The position numbers and the translations under genes are program-made. Under the pieces are notes generated by a model. The model was not told the origin of the DNA. It saw only the letters and a list, made by a program, of their open reading frames with translations, and ran no database searches. Positions 35,760 through 44,025 of a stretch of DNA of 64,000 nt are shown here, piece by piece. Source of the stretch: Methylopila sp. Yamaguchi (GTDB taxonomy: Bacteria > Pseudomonadota > Alphaproteobacteria > Rhizobiales > Methylopilaceae). Within the stretch, counting starts at the first letter, position 1, and every line of letters starts with the position of its first letter. Where the stretch lies: NCBI RefSeq assembly GCF_002897035.1, contig NZ_BAUX01000017.1, positions 1 through 64,000 of the forward strand. Direction: 5' to 3'.

Positions 35760-36173
35760 GTGGAAGATGACAGCGACTGCCTCGCGACGGCCGTCGAGCG
35801 AGCGCTCGCCTTCAGTGGCGCTCCGGTCCTTTTGTTGGTCGACCCCGTCGTGATCGGGGTGACCCGCGTCGACCTGCCCGGCCTGACGGAAAGCGTCGCG
35901 CTTCAGATACGGGCGGCGATCCGCGCCGGTGGTCGCCGGTTTCGCGGACGGGTGGCGCTGAACGCCACGCGCGACGACGTGCTCACCGGGTTGGACGCGG
36001 GCAGGCCCTTCATCCTCATCGCCACGGGAAGCGTTTTCGAGTCGCGTGTCGGACAGGTCATTCTTGGGTTTGCGAACTTCACCGACGACGCCGACGAACG
36101 GAAGCTGCAGGAGCTTGAGCGCCTCACCTCGGCCCGCTATGGAGCCGGGCTCTACGCTGAGATCATGAACTAA
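35760..36173 (+). CDS. Protein of unknown function downstream of the tape measure
   Basis: A 137-residue frame starting with GTG two bases after the tape-measure stop, so it is probably coupled. It has alternating hydrophobic strands and helices (APVLLLVDPVVIGVTRVDLP, GQVILGFANFTDDADERKLQ) without a recognisable motif. It may be a tail-assembly, adaptor or regulatory protein by position. No family was recognised. It is the last gene of this cluster; an AT-rich regulatory gap follows. Confidence 0.55.
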   Translation: MEDDSDCLATAVERALAFSGAPVLLLVDPVVIGVTRVDLPGLTESVALQIRAAIRAGGRRFRGRVALNATRDDVLTGLDAGRPFILIATGSVFESRVGQVILGFANFTDDADERKLQELERLTSARYGAGLYAEIMN

Positions 36174-36281
36174 GCGCTCTATGGTGTCGTCACTATAAGT
36201 ATTTATTCCTCATCGTAATCGATAATCTATGAATATCGGCGACGTAGTGTAGTAGTCACAGCGTTTACAAAATGCAAATAC

Positions 36282-36351
36282 GCATTGTTGGTTTGTCAAC
36301 GTTTGACCAATGCATAATTCCATGCGCTGAATTGATCTCCGATATCGGAGA
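36282..36351 (+). promoter_or_regulatory. Operator-like inverted repeats before the 36361 gene
   Basis: TCTCCGATATCGGAGA (36336-36351) is a perfect 16-bp palindrome and overlaps the ribosome-binding GGAG of the gene at 36361. Just upstream, GTCAA-CGT-TTGAC (36295-36307) is a second inverted repeat, flanked by GCATTG (36282-36287) and CAATGC (36308-36313). The region is AT-rich and promoter-like. A dimeric repressor, perhaps one of the element's HTH proteins, could bind here. Confidence 0.55.
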
Positions 36352-36360
36352 CCAACAGAT

Positions 36361-36744
36361 ATGCAAGACGAGTTTGCCGCCAAATCTGCCGGCGGACACC
36401 CGGCGGACCCTATGGCCATGCTTCTCATGGAGCTCGTTCTATGGCGCGAAGTCGCGGACGACCCCGCTACGAGCGACGAAACGGTGGAAATCGCGCTTGA
36501 GCGGTTTTCCACGCTCTACAATCGGATTGCGCTGACCCGCGCGACGACGTCAGCAGGTGAGACGATGGCACGGGCGTTCGCTCACGAAGAGCGGGTGCTC
36601 GCTGAAGAGCATGGCGGTCGGCCGCATAGTGCGACGATGCGCGCCCTGCTGGCGCCCGCAGTAGGGGCGCGCGAAGTCCCGTCTTCCCTTCCATGCGTCG
36701 AGGTGGTCGACGCTGTGGCAGCAAGCCGCGGCATGCACCTATGA
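36361..36744 (+). CDS. Element protein of unknown function
   Basis: A 127-residue protein, mainly helical and acidic (MAMLLMELVLWREVADDPAT, about residues 18-37). It has no recognisable motif. The start is at 36361 with the GGAG of the palindrome 10 bases upstream, so its translation may be affected when the palindrome is bound or folds. It overlaps the next gene by an ATGA junction, which suggests a two-gene unit with the HTH-HigA-like protein. A toxin role was considered because of this pairing but has no other support. Confidence 0.55.
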   Translation: MQDEFAAKSAGGHPADPMAMLLMELVLWREVADDPATSDETVEIALERFSTLYNRIALTRATTSAGETMARAFAHEERVLAEEHGGRPHSATMRALLAPAVGAREVPSSLPCVEVVDAVAASRGMHL

Positions 36745-37283
36745 GCTCGATCCAGTACCTCACGACCTATGAGGTGGCGCGGGTCCTTCGGCGTTCGACG
36801 ACCACCCTTGAGCGCTGGCGGACGAAGGGCACCGGCCCGCGCTACATCAAAATGGGCGGAACCGTCCTCTACGACCCCACTGACATCGAGGCGTTCGTCG
36901 ACGAGGGCCGCCGACGCAAGACCCGAGGCGAGCCGGAGCCGGCCTCGCAACACAAGGCGGCCCCCGCGGCATCCCGGCGGCCTTTTGTGCCGGCCTCGAC
37001 GCAGAGCGTCTCGCCTCGGTTGCTGGCGAAGACGCGCCCGTGGAATGTCGCCGAGCACCTCCGAACCCCCGCGCAGCGTGCCGCTTACCTCGAGGCAGTG
37101 TTTGAAGAGGGCGACGCCGGGCTGCTCGTCCAAGCTATCTGCGACGTGTCGCAAGCCTCGGACCCCGCGGGCATCAGGACGATTCCCCGGTTGCGAGTGA
37201 ACTGCGGCGGTGTCGATCTAAGGGCGCTAGCCAGCACCCTAAAGACACTCGGCCTCCAGCTACGGATCAAACCGTCAGGCTGA
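36741..37283 (+). CDS. AlpA-like HTH fused to a HigA-like antitoxin domain
   Basis: A 180-residue two-part protein. Residues 1-60 are an AlpA/MerR-like HTH (TTYEVARVLRRSTTTLERWR, GPRYIKMGGTVLYDPTDIEA). Residues 62-92 are a polar linker. From about 96 (KTRPWNVAEHLRTPAQRAAY, LEAVFEEGDAGLLVQAICDV) it follows the HigA-type addiction-module antidote family, ending LASTLKTLGLQLRIKP. The helix-turn-helix core expected there is eroded (RTIPRLRVNCGG replaces it). No RelE/HigB-type toxin is visible beside it, so it is either an orphan domain reuse or the toxin is the unknown upstream gene. It is coupled to that gene. Confidence 0.65.
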   Translation: MSSIQYLTTYEVARVLRRSTTTLERWRTKGTGPRYIKMGGTVLYDPTDIEAFVDEGRRRKTRGEPEPASQHKAAPAASRRPFVPASTQSVSPRLLAKTRPWNVAEHLRTPAQRAAYLEAVFEEGDAGLLVQAICDVSQASDPAGIRTIPRLRVNCGGVDLRALASTLKTLGLQLRIKPSG

Positions 37284-37348
37284 TCTCTGGCGAGAAATGC
37301 CCCAGGCTGCGCCAACATAGCTCGGAGCAGCCTTAACCGTGTCTCTCT

Positions 37349-38554
37349 CTACGGCCGCTTCAGTAACTCAACTACAGACGGAGGTGCGAGTTCGACGTCG
37401 GCTGGCTGCCCCGGCGCCGGGCGAAAGATCGCGTGAAGCGCCACAACGCGTTCATTTCCATCAATTGCGCCTTCTGCGATCAGTCCAAGATAGGTGTCTG
37501 CGACAGACTTCCGATATTGGGCGTCTTCTTCAAGATTCTGATTGCTTATGTATGAACGGCTGATGAGCCGGAGGACCCATGCAGCTAATAAAATTGGGCT
37601 AACGATTAGGATGGATGAAGAAAAGTTTGAGCTTTTAGATAGTTCCAATAACGAAGGCGGCGGAGATTGTAGTATAAGTATAATGGCAACTGAAAGGATT
37701 AAAGTGATTGCAAGGAATGCGATAAAGCTTCCGCGGGCGCGATTCCGATGTTGAACGATCTTGGATTCCCAGTGCGATAATGTAGGTAGCAGTCGCGCGC
37801 GCTCGTTATACGCTTCGGCCATCGCAGTTAATTTCTGATCAATTAACGCATTTGACTCGGAAATTGTGACATCAACCTTCTTATTCAAAGCATCCAATTT
37901 CGAATCAATTAGATGTTCAGTAGACTTGATTTGATGGGTAACGTCAGAGCGATAGCGGCCCGCGGCTTCTCTCGATTGTTCCACTTCGTCACTCAGTCGC
38001 CCGACTGCTAGGTCGAGTCTATCTATTAGATCGGCATGTGATTTATTATACGAAGTTTGGAATTCGTGAAATGTAGATATGACGTCCACAGACGAAATAA
38101 AAGCTTCCTGAGATGAATTGAGCTCAGAAGATAGTATTCTGTCGTCATTTCGAAAGAGTCTAATCTTATACGCGATAATTGCCGAGATCCAATAAGATAG
38201 CGGATTCAGGGATGGGCTATCTTCCGATGTTAACTCCCTCGTTACAAATGGAAGCGGCATTATTCCATTAGTTGAGTAATCCTGCCACTTTAGTGGAAGC
38301 AAAGATTCAATATAATCTCTAAACTCTCCATGTTTTATGAAATCAAGTAGAATAGACCAGCGATCTGATTGTTGTTTACAGAGCGCGAAAAGCTCCGTTG
38401 AGTCGGAGCGCCTTACACCTGATGGAAAATCTAAAGAGATTAATGACATGACTCGTTGAATTGCTTCAATGCTCGGTCTCCCATTAAGATTTGGAGTCAT
38501 TGCTGCTAACCATTTTCTCATTGAAGGGGGTGGGCGTGATTCTGCTAGGTGCAC
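37349..38554 (-). CDS. DUF6161-like membrane/coiled-coil protein (AT-rich cargo)
   Basis: A 401-residue protein. A polar N-terminal part (about 1-150) is followed by a long coiled coil (about 165-250, including SDEVEQSREAAGRYRSDVTH), a Leu/Ile-rich membrane span (FIAFLAITLILSVAIILIL, about 277-296) and a second one near 315-335. The C-terminal tail (YRKSVADTYLGLIAEGAIDG, then VALHAIFRPAPG) matches my memory of the DUF6161 family. Its DNA is clearly more AT-rich than the chromosome, as is the other cargo gene at 25687, and it stands on the opposite strand at the right end. A defence or phage-response function is plausible but unproven. The start (GTG at 38554, or ATG at 38521) is uncertain. 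Confidence 0.65.
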   Translation of the reverse strand: MHLAESRPPPSMRKWLAAMTPNLNGRPSIEAIQRVMSLISLDFPSGVRRSDSTELFALCKQQSDRWSILLDFIKHGEFRDYIESLLPLKWQDYSTNGIMPLPFVTRELTSEDSPSLNPLSYWISAIIAYKIRLFRNDDRILSSELNSSQEAFISSVDVISTFHEFQTSYNKSHADLIDRLDLAVGRLSDEVEQSREAAGRYRSDVTHQIKSTEHLIDSKLDALNKKVDVTISESNALIDQKLTAMAEAYNERARLLPTLSHWESKIVQHRNRARGSFIAFLAITLILSVAIILILQSPPPSLLELSKSSNFSSSILIVSPILLAAWVLRLISRSYISNQNLEEDAQYRKSVADTYLGLIAEGAIDGNERVVALHAIFRPAPGQPADVELAPPSVVELLKRP

Positions 38555-38865
38555 CTCGTTCGGTGCAGATCATGCAACTGCGAGCAGCCCGTCGAAAGGC
38601 CTTATGGGGAGCCCTGAAATTTAGTAGCGCTTTGGGCTGCCCCCGCCGGGAACCGGAGGCGCGTTAGCGGGACCGCGGAGTTGCCTTCCATGTCGCCTAC
38701 GCAATTCCCGGCGGCGGGCACTCTTGATTCTCTCAACTCGGGCAGCGAGCTTCGGTAGAGACCGACTTTGCCGCGTCCATCGAAGGCGCGGCGCTGATGT
38801 CTCACCCAAGGTCGCCCTATCGCGCGCGGATCATTGATTTCGATGAGCATGGGTTGACGCGCATC
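38555..38865. other. Right end of the element without a recognised gene
   Basis: This 311-base stretch holds a possible 82-residue minus-strand frame (38602-38850) with no good start and unlikely composition. I take it as noncoding. It probably contains binding sites for integrase and excisionase, as suggested by the 20-bp repeat at 38866. Confidence 0.4.
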
Positions 38866-38885
38866 GCTTCCGTAGCGCTTCCGCG
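38866..38885 (+). repeat. Right 20-bp direct repeat, candidate integrase/Xis arm site
   Basis: Identical to 24252-24271 in sequence and orientation (GCTTCCGTAGCGCTTCCGCG). It lies 46 bases inside the right attachment repeat. Confidence 0.65.
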
Positions 38886-38931
38886 CGGCGTCTCAGGCTG
38901 CCAACTTCTAGGGCTAAGTGCTTGAAAATGC

Positions 38932-39008
<77 letters not shown>

Positions 39009-39589
39009 CTGAGCCGGCGCGGAAACTAGCCGATCGCGACGCGCGGGGCAATCGGGGTGAGCGCATTGCCGTTCGACGTCGCCGCGCGCGAGCGCCGCGG
39101 GACGGTGTTCGATGGCCTGGGTTGAGTCCGCTAGCTCGCCGACAGATGCATGCGGCCCTTCAAGACTGGAGGTCAGCCGGGGAAGGGCCGCGGGGCCCAG
39201 ACGGCGCGGCAGCGGAGCGTCGCCTTCGTTCAGAGCTCGGCGCGGAAGACCACGCGCTCAGACTGACGTTGAAACGCCGTGGGCCGAGGCTGCTGGAAGG
39301 TGGGGAGCCGAAAATCGCTCAGCCGAGCGCTTCTGCGGCCCACACGAACGCGTAAGATCCCTGTTGCATTACGCCGCATGCTGCATGCAGTATATGGCGG
39401 CTGACGACGACACGAAGATCGCTCGCGGCTGGGAAACGCAACATCAGGACGGGCGCCCCGCCAGAACAGGCGGACGCCTCCTCATCGCGACAATCGCCGC
39501 CGACGCCGCCGGGCGCGGAACGCAGCCGCTCCCCTGGCGCGCGCTGGCGCGTCCCACCTGCAGCCGGGCGGCCATCAGGAGGACTGCTC
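39009..39589. other. Region between tRNA-Arg and the TRAP operon
   Basis: The 581 bases contain overlapping GC-rich frames but no convincing gene. CTGCATGCAG (39381-39390) is a perfect 10-bp palindrome about 200 bases before the TRAP operon and could be an operator. GGAGGA near 39579 is the ribosome-binding site of the first TRAP gene. Confidence 0.4.
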
Positions 39590-40591
39590 ATGACCGCTCT
39601 CTCCCGCCGCGCCGTCATCGCCGGCGGCGTCGCCGCGACCGCCTTCGTCGCGGCCGGCTCACGGGCCCGCGCGCAGGCGCCGCTCAAGCTGCGCTTCGGC
39701 CATCCGCACCCGGAGGTCGACGCCTTCCACAAAGGCGGGCTGCGCTTCGCGGAGCTGGTGAAGGAGAAGACCGGCGGCCGCATCGTTGTCGAGGTCTACG
39801 CCAACGGCGCGCTCGGCAACGATCCGACGATGATCGCGAGCGTTCGGGGCGGCACGCTCGACATCTGCCTCACCGGCAACCCGTTCTTCACCGGCCTCGC
39901 GCCCAAGCTGAACGTGCTCGACCTGCCGTACCTCTTCAACGACCGCGCCCATGTGGCCGCGGTGCTGGACGGACCGATCGGCGACGACCTGCGCGAGGGC
40001 CTCTCGGGCTCGAACCTGAAGGCGCTCTCCACCTGGGAGGTCGGCTGGCGCAACCTCACCAACAACCGCCGGGCCGTGAAGACGCCCGCCGACGTGAAGG
40101 GCCTGAAAATCCGCACGACGCCGAACCCGGCGCACATCCAGGCCTTCCGGTTGCTGGGCGCCGTGCCGACGCCGATGGCCTTCACCGAGCTGTTCACCGC
40201 GCTCGAGATGGGCTCGATCGACGGGCAGGAGAACCCGGTCACGCTGATCCTGAACGCCAAGTTCTTCGAGGTGCAGAAGCACCTGTCGCTCACCCGCCAC
40301 GCCTTCACCACCGCCCCGTTGGTGATGAACAAGACGAAGTTCGACGGTCTCTCCGAAGATCTGCGCGCGGCGCTCGTCTCCGCCGCCAGGGAGGCCGCCG
40401 TCGTTCAGCGCCAGATGAATGTCGAGGGCGAGAAGGTCGCGGTGGCCGAGCTGAAGAACGACGGCATGAAGGTGGTCGAAGACATCGACGTGGGCGCGTT
40501 CCGGGCGCTGGTGGCGGATGCGGTGAAGGCGGAATACGTCGCGAAGTTCGGGCCCGAGCTCGTCGACAAGATCACCTCGGCCGCGAGCTGA
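39590..40591 (+). CDS. TRAP transporter substrate-binding protein (DctP type)
   Basis: A 333-residue periplasmic binding protein. The N-terminus (MTALSRRAVIAGGVAATAFV) is a Tat-like signal peptide. The mature part has the DctP features: LRFGHPHPEVDAFHKGGLRF, GALGNDPTMIASVRGGTLDI, and the conserved LKIRTTPNP and EMGSIDGQENP segments; the Arg of KIRTTP binds the substrate carboxylate in characterised DctP proteins. It captures an organic acid for the DctQM permease encoded downstream. It is the first gene of an operon with a cyclase-family enzyme; the ligand is unknown. GGAGGA precedes the ATG. Confidence 0.92.
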   Translation: MTALSRRAVIAGGVAATAFVAAGSRARAQAPLKLRFGHPHPEVDAFHKGGLRFAELVKEKTGGRIVVEVYANGALGNDPTMIASVRGGTLDICLTGNPFFTGLAPKLNVLDLPYLFNDRAHVAAVLDGPIGDDLREGLSGSNLKALSTWEVGWRNLTNNRRAVKTPADVKGLKIRTTPNPAHIQAFRLLGAVPTPMAFTELFTALEMGSIDGQENPVTLILNAKFFEVQKHLSLTRHAFTTAPLVMNKTKFDGLSEDLRAALVSAAREAAVVQRQMNVEGEKVAVAELKNDGMKVVEDIDVGAFRALVADAVKAEYVAKFGPELVDKITSAAS

Positions 40592-40596
40592 GCCCG

Positions 40597-41268
40597 ATGC
40601 GCCTCGTCGATCTCAGCATGCCCATGGAGACCCATTTCCGCTGGTCTCCCGAGGTCTCCGTGAAAGGAGACCTCGCCGCGGGCGACCAGTTCCGCGTCAC
40701 CCGCATCGCCACCACCTGCCACGGCTTCACCCATGTGGACGCGCAGGCGCATTTCGTGGCGGGCGGCCCGACCATCGAGGCCACGCCGCTCGAGCGCGTC
40801 GTCGGGCCCTGCCGGGTGTTCGACCTGTCGTCGGCGCCGGCGAACGAACCGATCGGGCCGGACGCGCTGGCCGCCGCCGACCCCGGCGGGCCGGAGGGCG
40901 AGATCCTGCTGCTGGCGACGCAGTGGGCCGCGCGGCGGGACTATACGACGCCCGCGTTCTGGACCGAGGCGCCCTGGCTCACCCGCGAGGCCGCGGACTG
41001 GCTCTGGGAGCGGCGGCCCAGCGCGGTCGCGTTCGACTTTCCGCAGGACTACCCGATCCGCCTGCTGCTGAAGGGCGAAGCCGTGCCGAACGACCAGCAC
41101 GTCACCCACGACGTGCTGCTTCGGAGCGGCGTCACCCTGATCGAATACCTCGTTAACACCGCCGAGATCCGCGCGCCGCGCGTGCTGCTCAGCGCCGCCC
41201 CGCTGCTGATCCCCAACGCGGACGGCGCGCCGGCCCGCGCCTACGCCATCGAGGGCCTCGATGTCTGA
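40597..41268 (+). CDS. Cyclase-family (kynurenine formamidase-like) hydrolase
   Basis: A 223-residue protein of the cyclase/KynB family (PF04199). MRLVDLSMPMETHFRWSPE opens it, and THVDAQAHF (about residues 46-54) is the metal-binding HxDxxxHF signature. Members hydrolyse N-formylkynurenine, isatin or related amides and lactones, with zinc or manganese. It lies between the DctP and DctQ genes with gaps of 5 and -8 bases, so it probably acts on the imported substrate or its product. Exact substrate unknown; an amide of an aromatic acid is a guess. Confidence 0.85.
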   Translation: MRLVDLSMPMETHFRWSPEVSVKGDLAAGDQFRVTRIATTCHGFTHVDAQAHFVAGGPTIEATPLERVVGPCRVFDLSSAPANEPIGPDALAAADPGGPEGEILLLATQWAARRDYTTPAFWTEAPWLTREAADWLWERRPSAVAFDFPQDYPIRLLLKGEAVPNDQHVTHDVLLRSGVTLIEYLVNTAEIRAPRVLLSAAPLLIPNADGAPARAYAIEGLDV

Positions 41269-41803
41269 ACCTTCCTCGCCGGCGCGGAGCGGGCTCGGGC
41301 GTTTGGTCGACCTCGGCTTCCGCGGCCTCGAGGCGCTGCTCGTCGCCATCCTCGGCGTGATGATCGTCCTCGTCTTCGGCAACGTGGTGCTGCGCTACGG
41401 CTTCGACAGCGGCATCACGGTCGCCGAAGAGGTCTCGCGCGTCCTGTTCGTGTGGCTGATCTTCCTTGGCTCCGTCGTGGTGATGCGCCAGAAGGGCCAT
41501 CTGGGCGTCGACATGTTCCTCGCGCCGCTGCCGAAGGTCGGCCGTTGGCTCTGCCGCATCGTCGCCGACGTGCTGTCGCTCGGCTGCTGCGTGGTGCTCG
41601 CGGTGGGCGCCTACGACCAAGCGCTGCTGAACGCCGAGAACCTGCTTCCCGTCTCCGAGCTCCCCACCGGCTGGGTCTACGCCAGCGCGCTGGTCGCGGG
41701 CGTCGGCCTGTCGCTGCTCATCCTCGCCGACCTCGTCGACCTGATCCGCTCGGGTCCGCATGGCGAGGCGATCGAGCCCAACGTCGCTGAGGGCGTCTCG
41801 TGA
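41261..41803 (+). CDS. TRAP transporter small permease (DctQ)
   Basis: A 180-residue four-span membrane protein: spans at about 23-45 (LEALLVAILGVMIVLVFGNV), 58-80 (SRVLFVWLIFLGSVVVM), 95-118 and 138-160. FGNVVLRYGFDSGITVAEEV and the KGHLGVDMF motif are typical of DctQ. It couples with DctM to form the sodium-driven permease. It overlaps the cyclase-family gene by 8 bases and the DctM gene by 4. Confidence 0.93.
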   Translation: MSEPSSPARSGLGRLVDLGFRGLEALLVAILGVMIVLVFGNVVLRYGFDSGITVAEEVSRVLFVWLIFLGSVVVMRQKGHLGVDMFLAPLPKVGRWLCRIVADVLSLGCCVVLAVGAYDQALLNAENLLPVSELPTGWVYASALVAGVGLSLLILADLVDLIRSGPHGEAIEPNVAEGVS

Positions 41804-43077
41804 CCGTCGCCATCTTCTCGCTTGTGCTGCTCGGCGCGATCTTCATGGGCATGCCGATCGCCTTCGCGCTGATCGTCACGGCCGGCGCCCTGATGTGGCA
41901 CCTGGGCGCGCTCGACTGGCAGTTGATCGCGCTGCAGATGGTCAATGGTGCGGACAGCTTCCCGCTGCTCGCCGTCCCGTTCTTCCTCCTCGCGGGCGAG
42001 GCCATGAACGCCGGCGGCCTGTCGAAGCGGCTGGTCACGCTCGGCCTCACGCTCGTCGGCCATCTGCGCGGCGGCCTCGGCTATGTCGCGATCTTCACCG
42101 CAATCCTGCTCGCCAGCATGTCGGGCTCCGCGGTCGCGGACACCGCGGCCCTCGCCTCGATGCTGCTGCCGGTGATGCGGCAGGCGGGCTACGACGTCGG
42201 CCGCTCCTCCGGACTGATCGCCTCGGGCGGCATCATCGCGCCGGTGCTGTCGCCCTCGATCGGCTACATCGTGTTCGGCGTCATCGGCGGCGTGTCCATC
42301 ACCCGGCTGTTCCTCACCGGCATCGTGCCGGGCCTCCTGTTGGGCCTGTCTCTCGCTGTCGCCTGGTGGGTTGTTTCGCAGCGCGACAAGGTTCAGCCGA
42401 TGGAGCGCAAGAGCTGGGGCGAGGCAGGGCGCGCCCTCCTCGACGCGGCGCTGGCGCTCGGGCTGCCGATCATCATCATCGGAGGCCTCAAGGGCGGCGT
42501 GTTCACGCCGACCGAAGCCGCGGTCGTCGCAGCGGTCTACGCCGTGCTCGTGGGCGCCTTCGTCTACCGCGAGCTGACCCTGCCGAAGCTCTACGAGGCC
42601 ATGCTGATGGCGGTCCGCACCTCGGCCGCGGTCATGTTCCTCGTCGCAGCGGCCTCGGTCTCGGCTTACCTGATCGCGATCGCCAACATCCCGGCCGAAG
42701 TCTCCGCGATGCTCGACCCGTTCAAGCACGACAAGGTCATTCTGATGGCCGTGATCATGCTGCTGGTCGTGATCGTCGGCACCGCGCTCGACTTCATTCC
42801 GACAATCCTGATCCTGACGCCGGTGCTGATGCCGATCGTCAAGCAGGCGGGCATCGATCCGGTCTACTTCGGCGTCCTGTTCGTGATGAACAACGCGATC
42901 GGCCTCATCACCCCGCCGGTCGGCACGGTGCTCAACGTGGTGTCGGCGGTCGGCAAGGTGCCGCTCGCGCTGGCGATCAAGGGCGTGTGGCCGTTCCTGA
43001 TCGCGCAGCTGATCGTGCTGGTCGTCCTCACGCTGTTCCCGGCGCTCGTGATCGTTCCCGCGCGGATGCTGTACTGA
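41800..43077 (+). CDS. TRAP transporter large permease (DctM)
   Basis: A 425-residue, roughly 12-span DctM protein. IFMGMPIAFALIVTAGALM, FFLLAGEAMNAGGLSKRL, the conserved SMSGSAVADTAALASMLLP, and GGIIAPVLSPSIG are family hallmarks, with FIPTILILTPVLMPIVKQAG and NNAIGLITPPVGTVLN in the C-terminal half. It moves the DctP-bound acid inward with sodium. The ATG at 41800 overlaps the DctQ stop by four bases. Confidence 0.95.
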   Translation: MTVAIFSLVLLGAIFMGMPIAFALIVTAGALMWHLGALDWQLIALQMVNGADSFPLLAVPFFLLAGEAMNAGGLSKRLVTLGLTLVGHLRGGLGYVAIFTAILLASMSGSAVADTAALASMLLPVMRQAGYDVGRSSGLIASGGIIAPVLSPSIGYIVFGVIGGVSITRLFLTGIVPGLLLGLSLAVAWWVVSQRDKVQPMERKSWGEAGRALLDAALALGLPIIIIGGLKGGVFTPTEAAVVAAVYAVLVGAFVYRELTLPKLYEAMLMAVRTSAAVMFLVAAASVSAYLIAIANIPAEVSAMLDPFKHDKVILMAVIMLLVVIVGTALDFIPTILILTPVLMPIVKQAGIDPVYFGVLFVMNNAIGLITPPVGTVLNVVSAVGKVPLALAIKGVWPFLIAQLIVLVVLTLFPALVIVPARMLY

Positions 43078-43083
43078 CGTCGC

Positions 43084-43107
43084 GCGGAGGGCCTTGAGCC
43101 CTTCCGC
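43084..43107. terminator. Hairpin in the convergent gap
   Basis: GCGGAGGGCC and GCCCTTCCGC can pair around TTGA with a small mismatch. It lies between the converging TRAP and MOSC genes. There is no T-run, so its strength is doubtful. Confidence 0.35.
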
Positions 43108-43113
43108 GTCGCG

Positions 43114-43959
43114 TCAGGCGTCGGAGAGCTCGACGGCGTCGTTCACGGCGGCGACGCCCGCGGACGTCAGGGTCGCGAAGGCGCCGAGGCAGGGGTAGAG
43201 GCCCGGCCCGAACTCCGGCAGCTCGATGCGGTTCATCTCCACCAGCTTGGTCAGGGCGCCGGGCGCGCGCGGCAGGTCGCCGTGGGCAAGCATTGGAACG
43301 GCGCAGCGCGGGGTCGCGCCGATGATCGTCAACGTCACGTCCGGCCCGATCCTCAGCTCGCGGCCGATCCAGCCGTTCTCCGCGAAGGGCTCGGCGCCGG
43401 GCATGTCGAGCACGATGTTCGCCCTGTAGCGTTGGGCGAGGATGGTGTCGTCGCCGAGCGCGCGGCTCACCGCGTCGAGGCTCGCGCGCGTGACCACGTG
43501 GAACGGCGCGTAGTCGAAGAACCCGCCTTCAGGCGAAGCCTGCGCCAGGACGAGGTGGGTCGACTGCACCTCGGCGCCTTCGCCGGCGTCCAGGACCTCC
43601 TCCGGCACGGCGCGGTCGAGGGCGTCGGTCGCTGCGGCCTGAGCGGTGAGCCGCACCTCGCGGCCAAGGAAGGCGCTCAGCCGGGCGTCCAACGCCGGAT
43701 CGTCCAGCGCAACCACGCCGCCCTCGGGAAAGCGAACGCCATAGCCACCGTCCGCGTCCGCGGCGGCGGAAAGCTCAAGCATCTTGCGCCAGAGCTGCGG
43801 CCGCTTGGCGCTCGCGATCTTGCCGGTCTCGACGTCGATCACGGCGTAGGCCCTATCGTTGAGCAGGCCCGCCGCCGTGAGCGGCGCCTCGGCGACGCTG
43901 ATCCCGAGGAGGGATTTCACGGGATAGCGCCAAAGCGCCGAAACCTGACCTGCGAGCAT
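43114..43959 (-). CDS. MOSC-domain protein
   Basis: A 281-residue protein. The N-terminal MOSC_N beta-barrel (residues 5-110: LWRYPVKSLLGISVAEAPLT, LLNDRAYAVIDVETG) is followed by the MOSC domain with FHVVTRASLDAVSRAL, RYRANIVLDMPGAEPFAENG, WIGRELRIG and the invariant Cys in TIIGATPRCAVPM. These proteins bind molybdenum cofactor or transfer sulfur; related forms detoxify N-hydroxylated bases. AGGAG precedes the ATG. The reaction in this organism is unknown. Confidence 0.88.
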   Translation of the reverse strand: MLAGQVSALWRYPVKSLLGISVAEAPLTAAGLLNDRAYAVIDVETGKIASAKRPQLWRKMLELSAAADADGGYGVRFPEGGVVALDDPALDARLSAFLGREVRLTAQAAATDALDRAVPEEVLDAGEGAEVQSTHLVLAQASPEGGFFDYAPFHVVTRASLDAVSRALGDDTILAQRYRANIVLDMPGAEPFAENGWIGRELRIGPDVTLTIIGATPRCAVPMLAHGDLPRAPGALTKLVEMNRIELPEFGPGLYPCLGAFATLTSAGVAAVNDAVELSDA

Positions 43960-44025
43960 CAGCCGATCTCCTGTAAGGCCTTGGCCGCACGCAAGATCCG
44001 TGCCCTGCTGACGCCCAGTTCGCCG

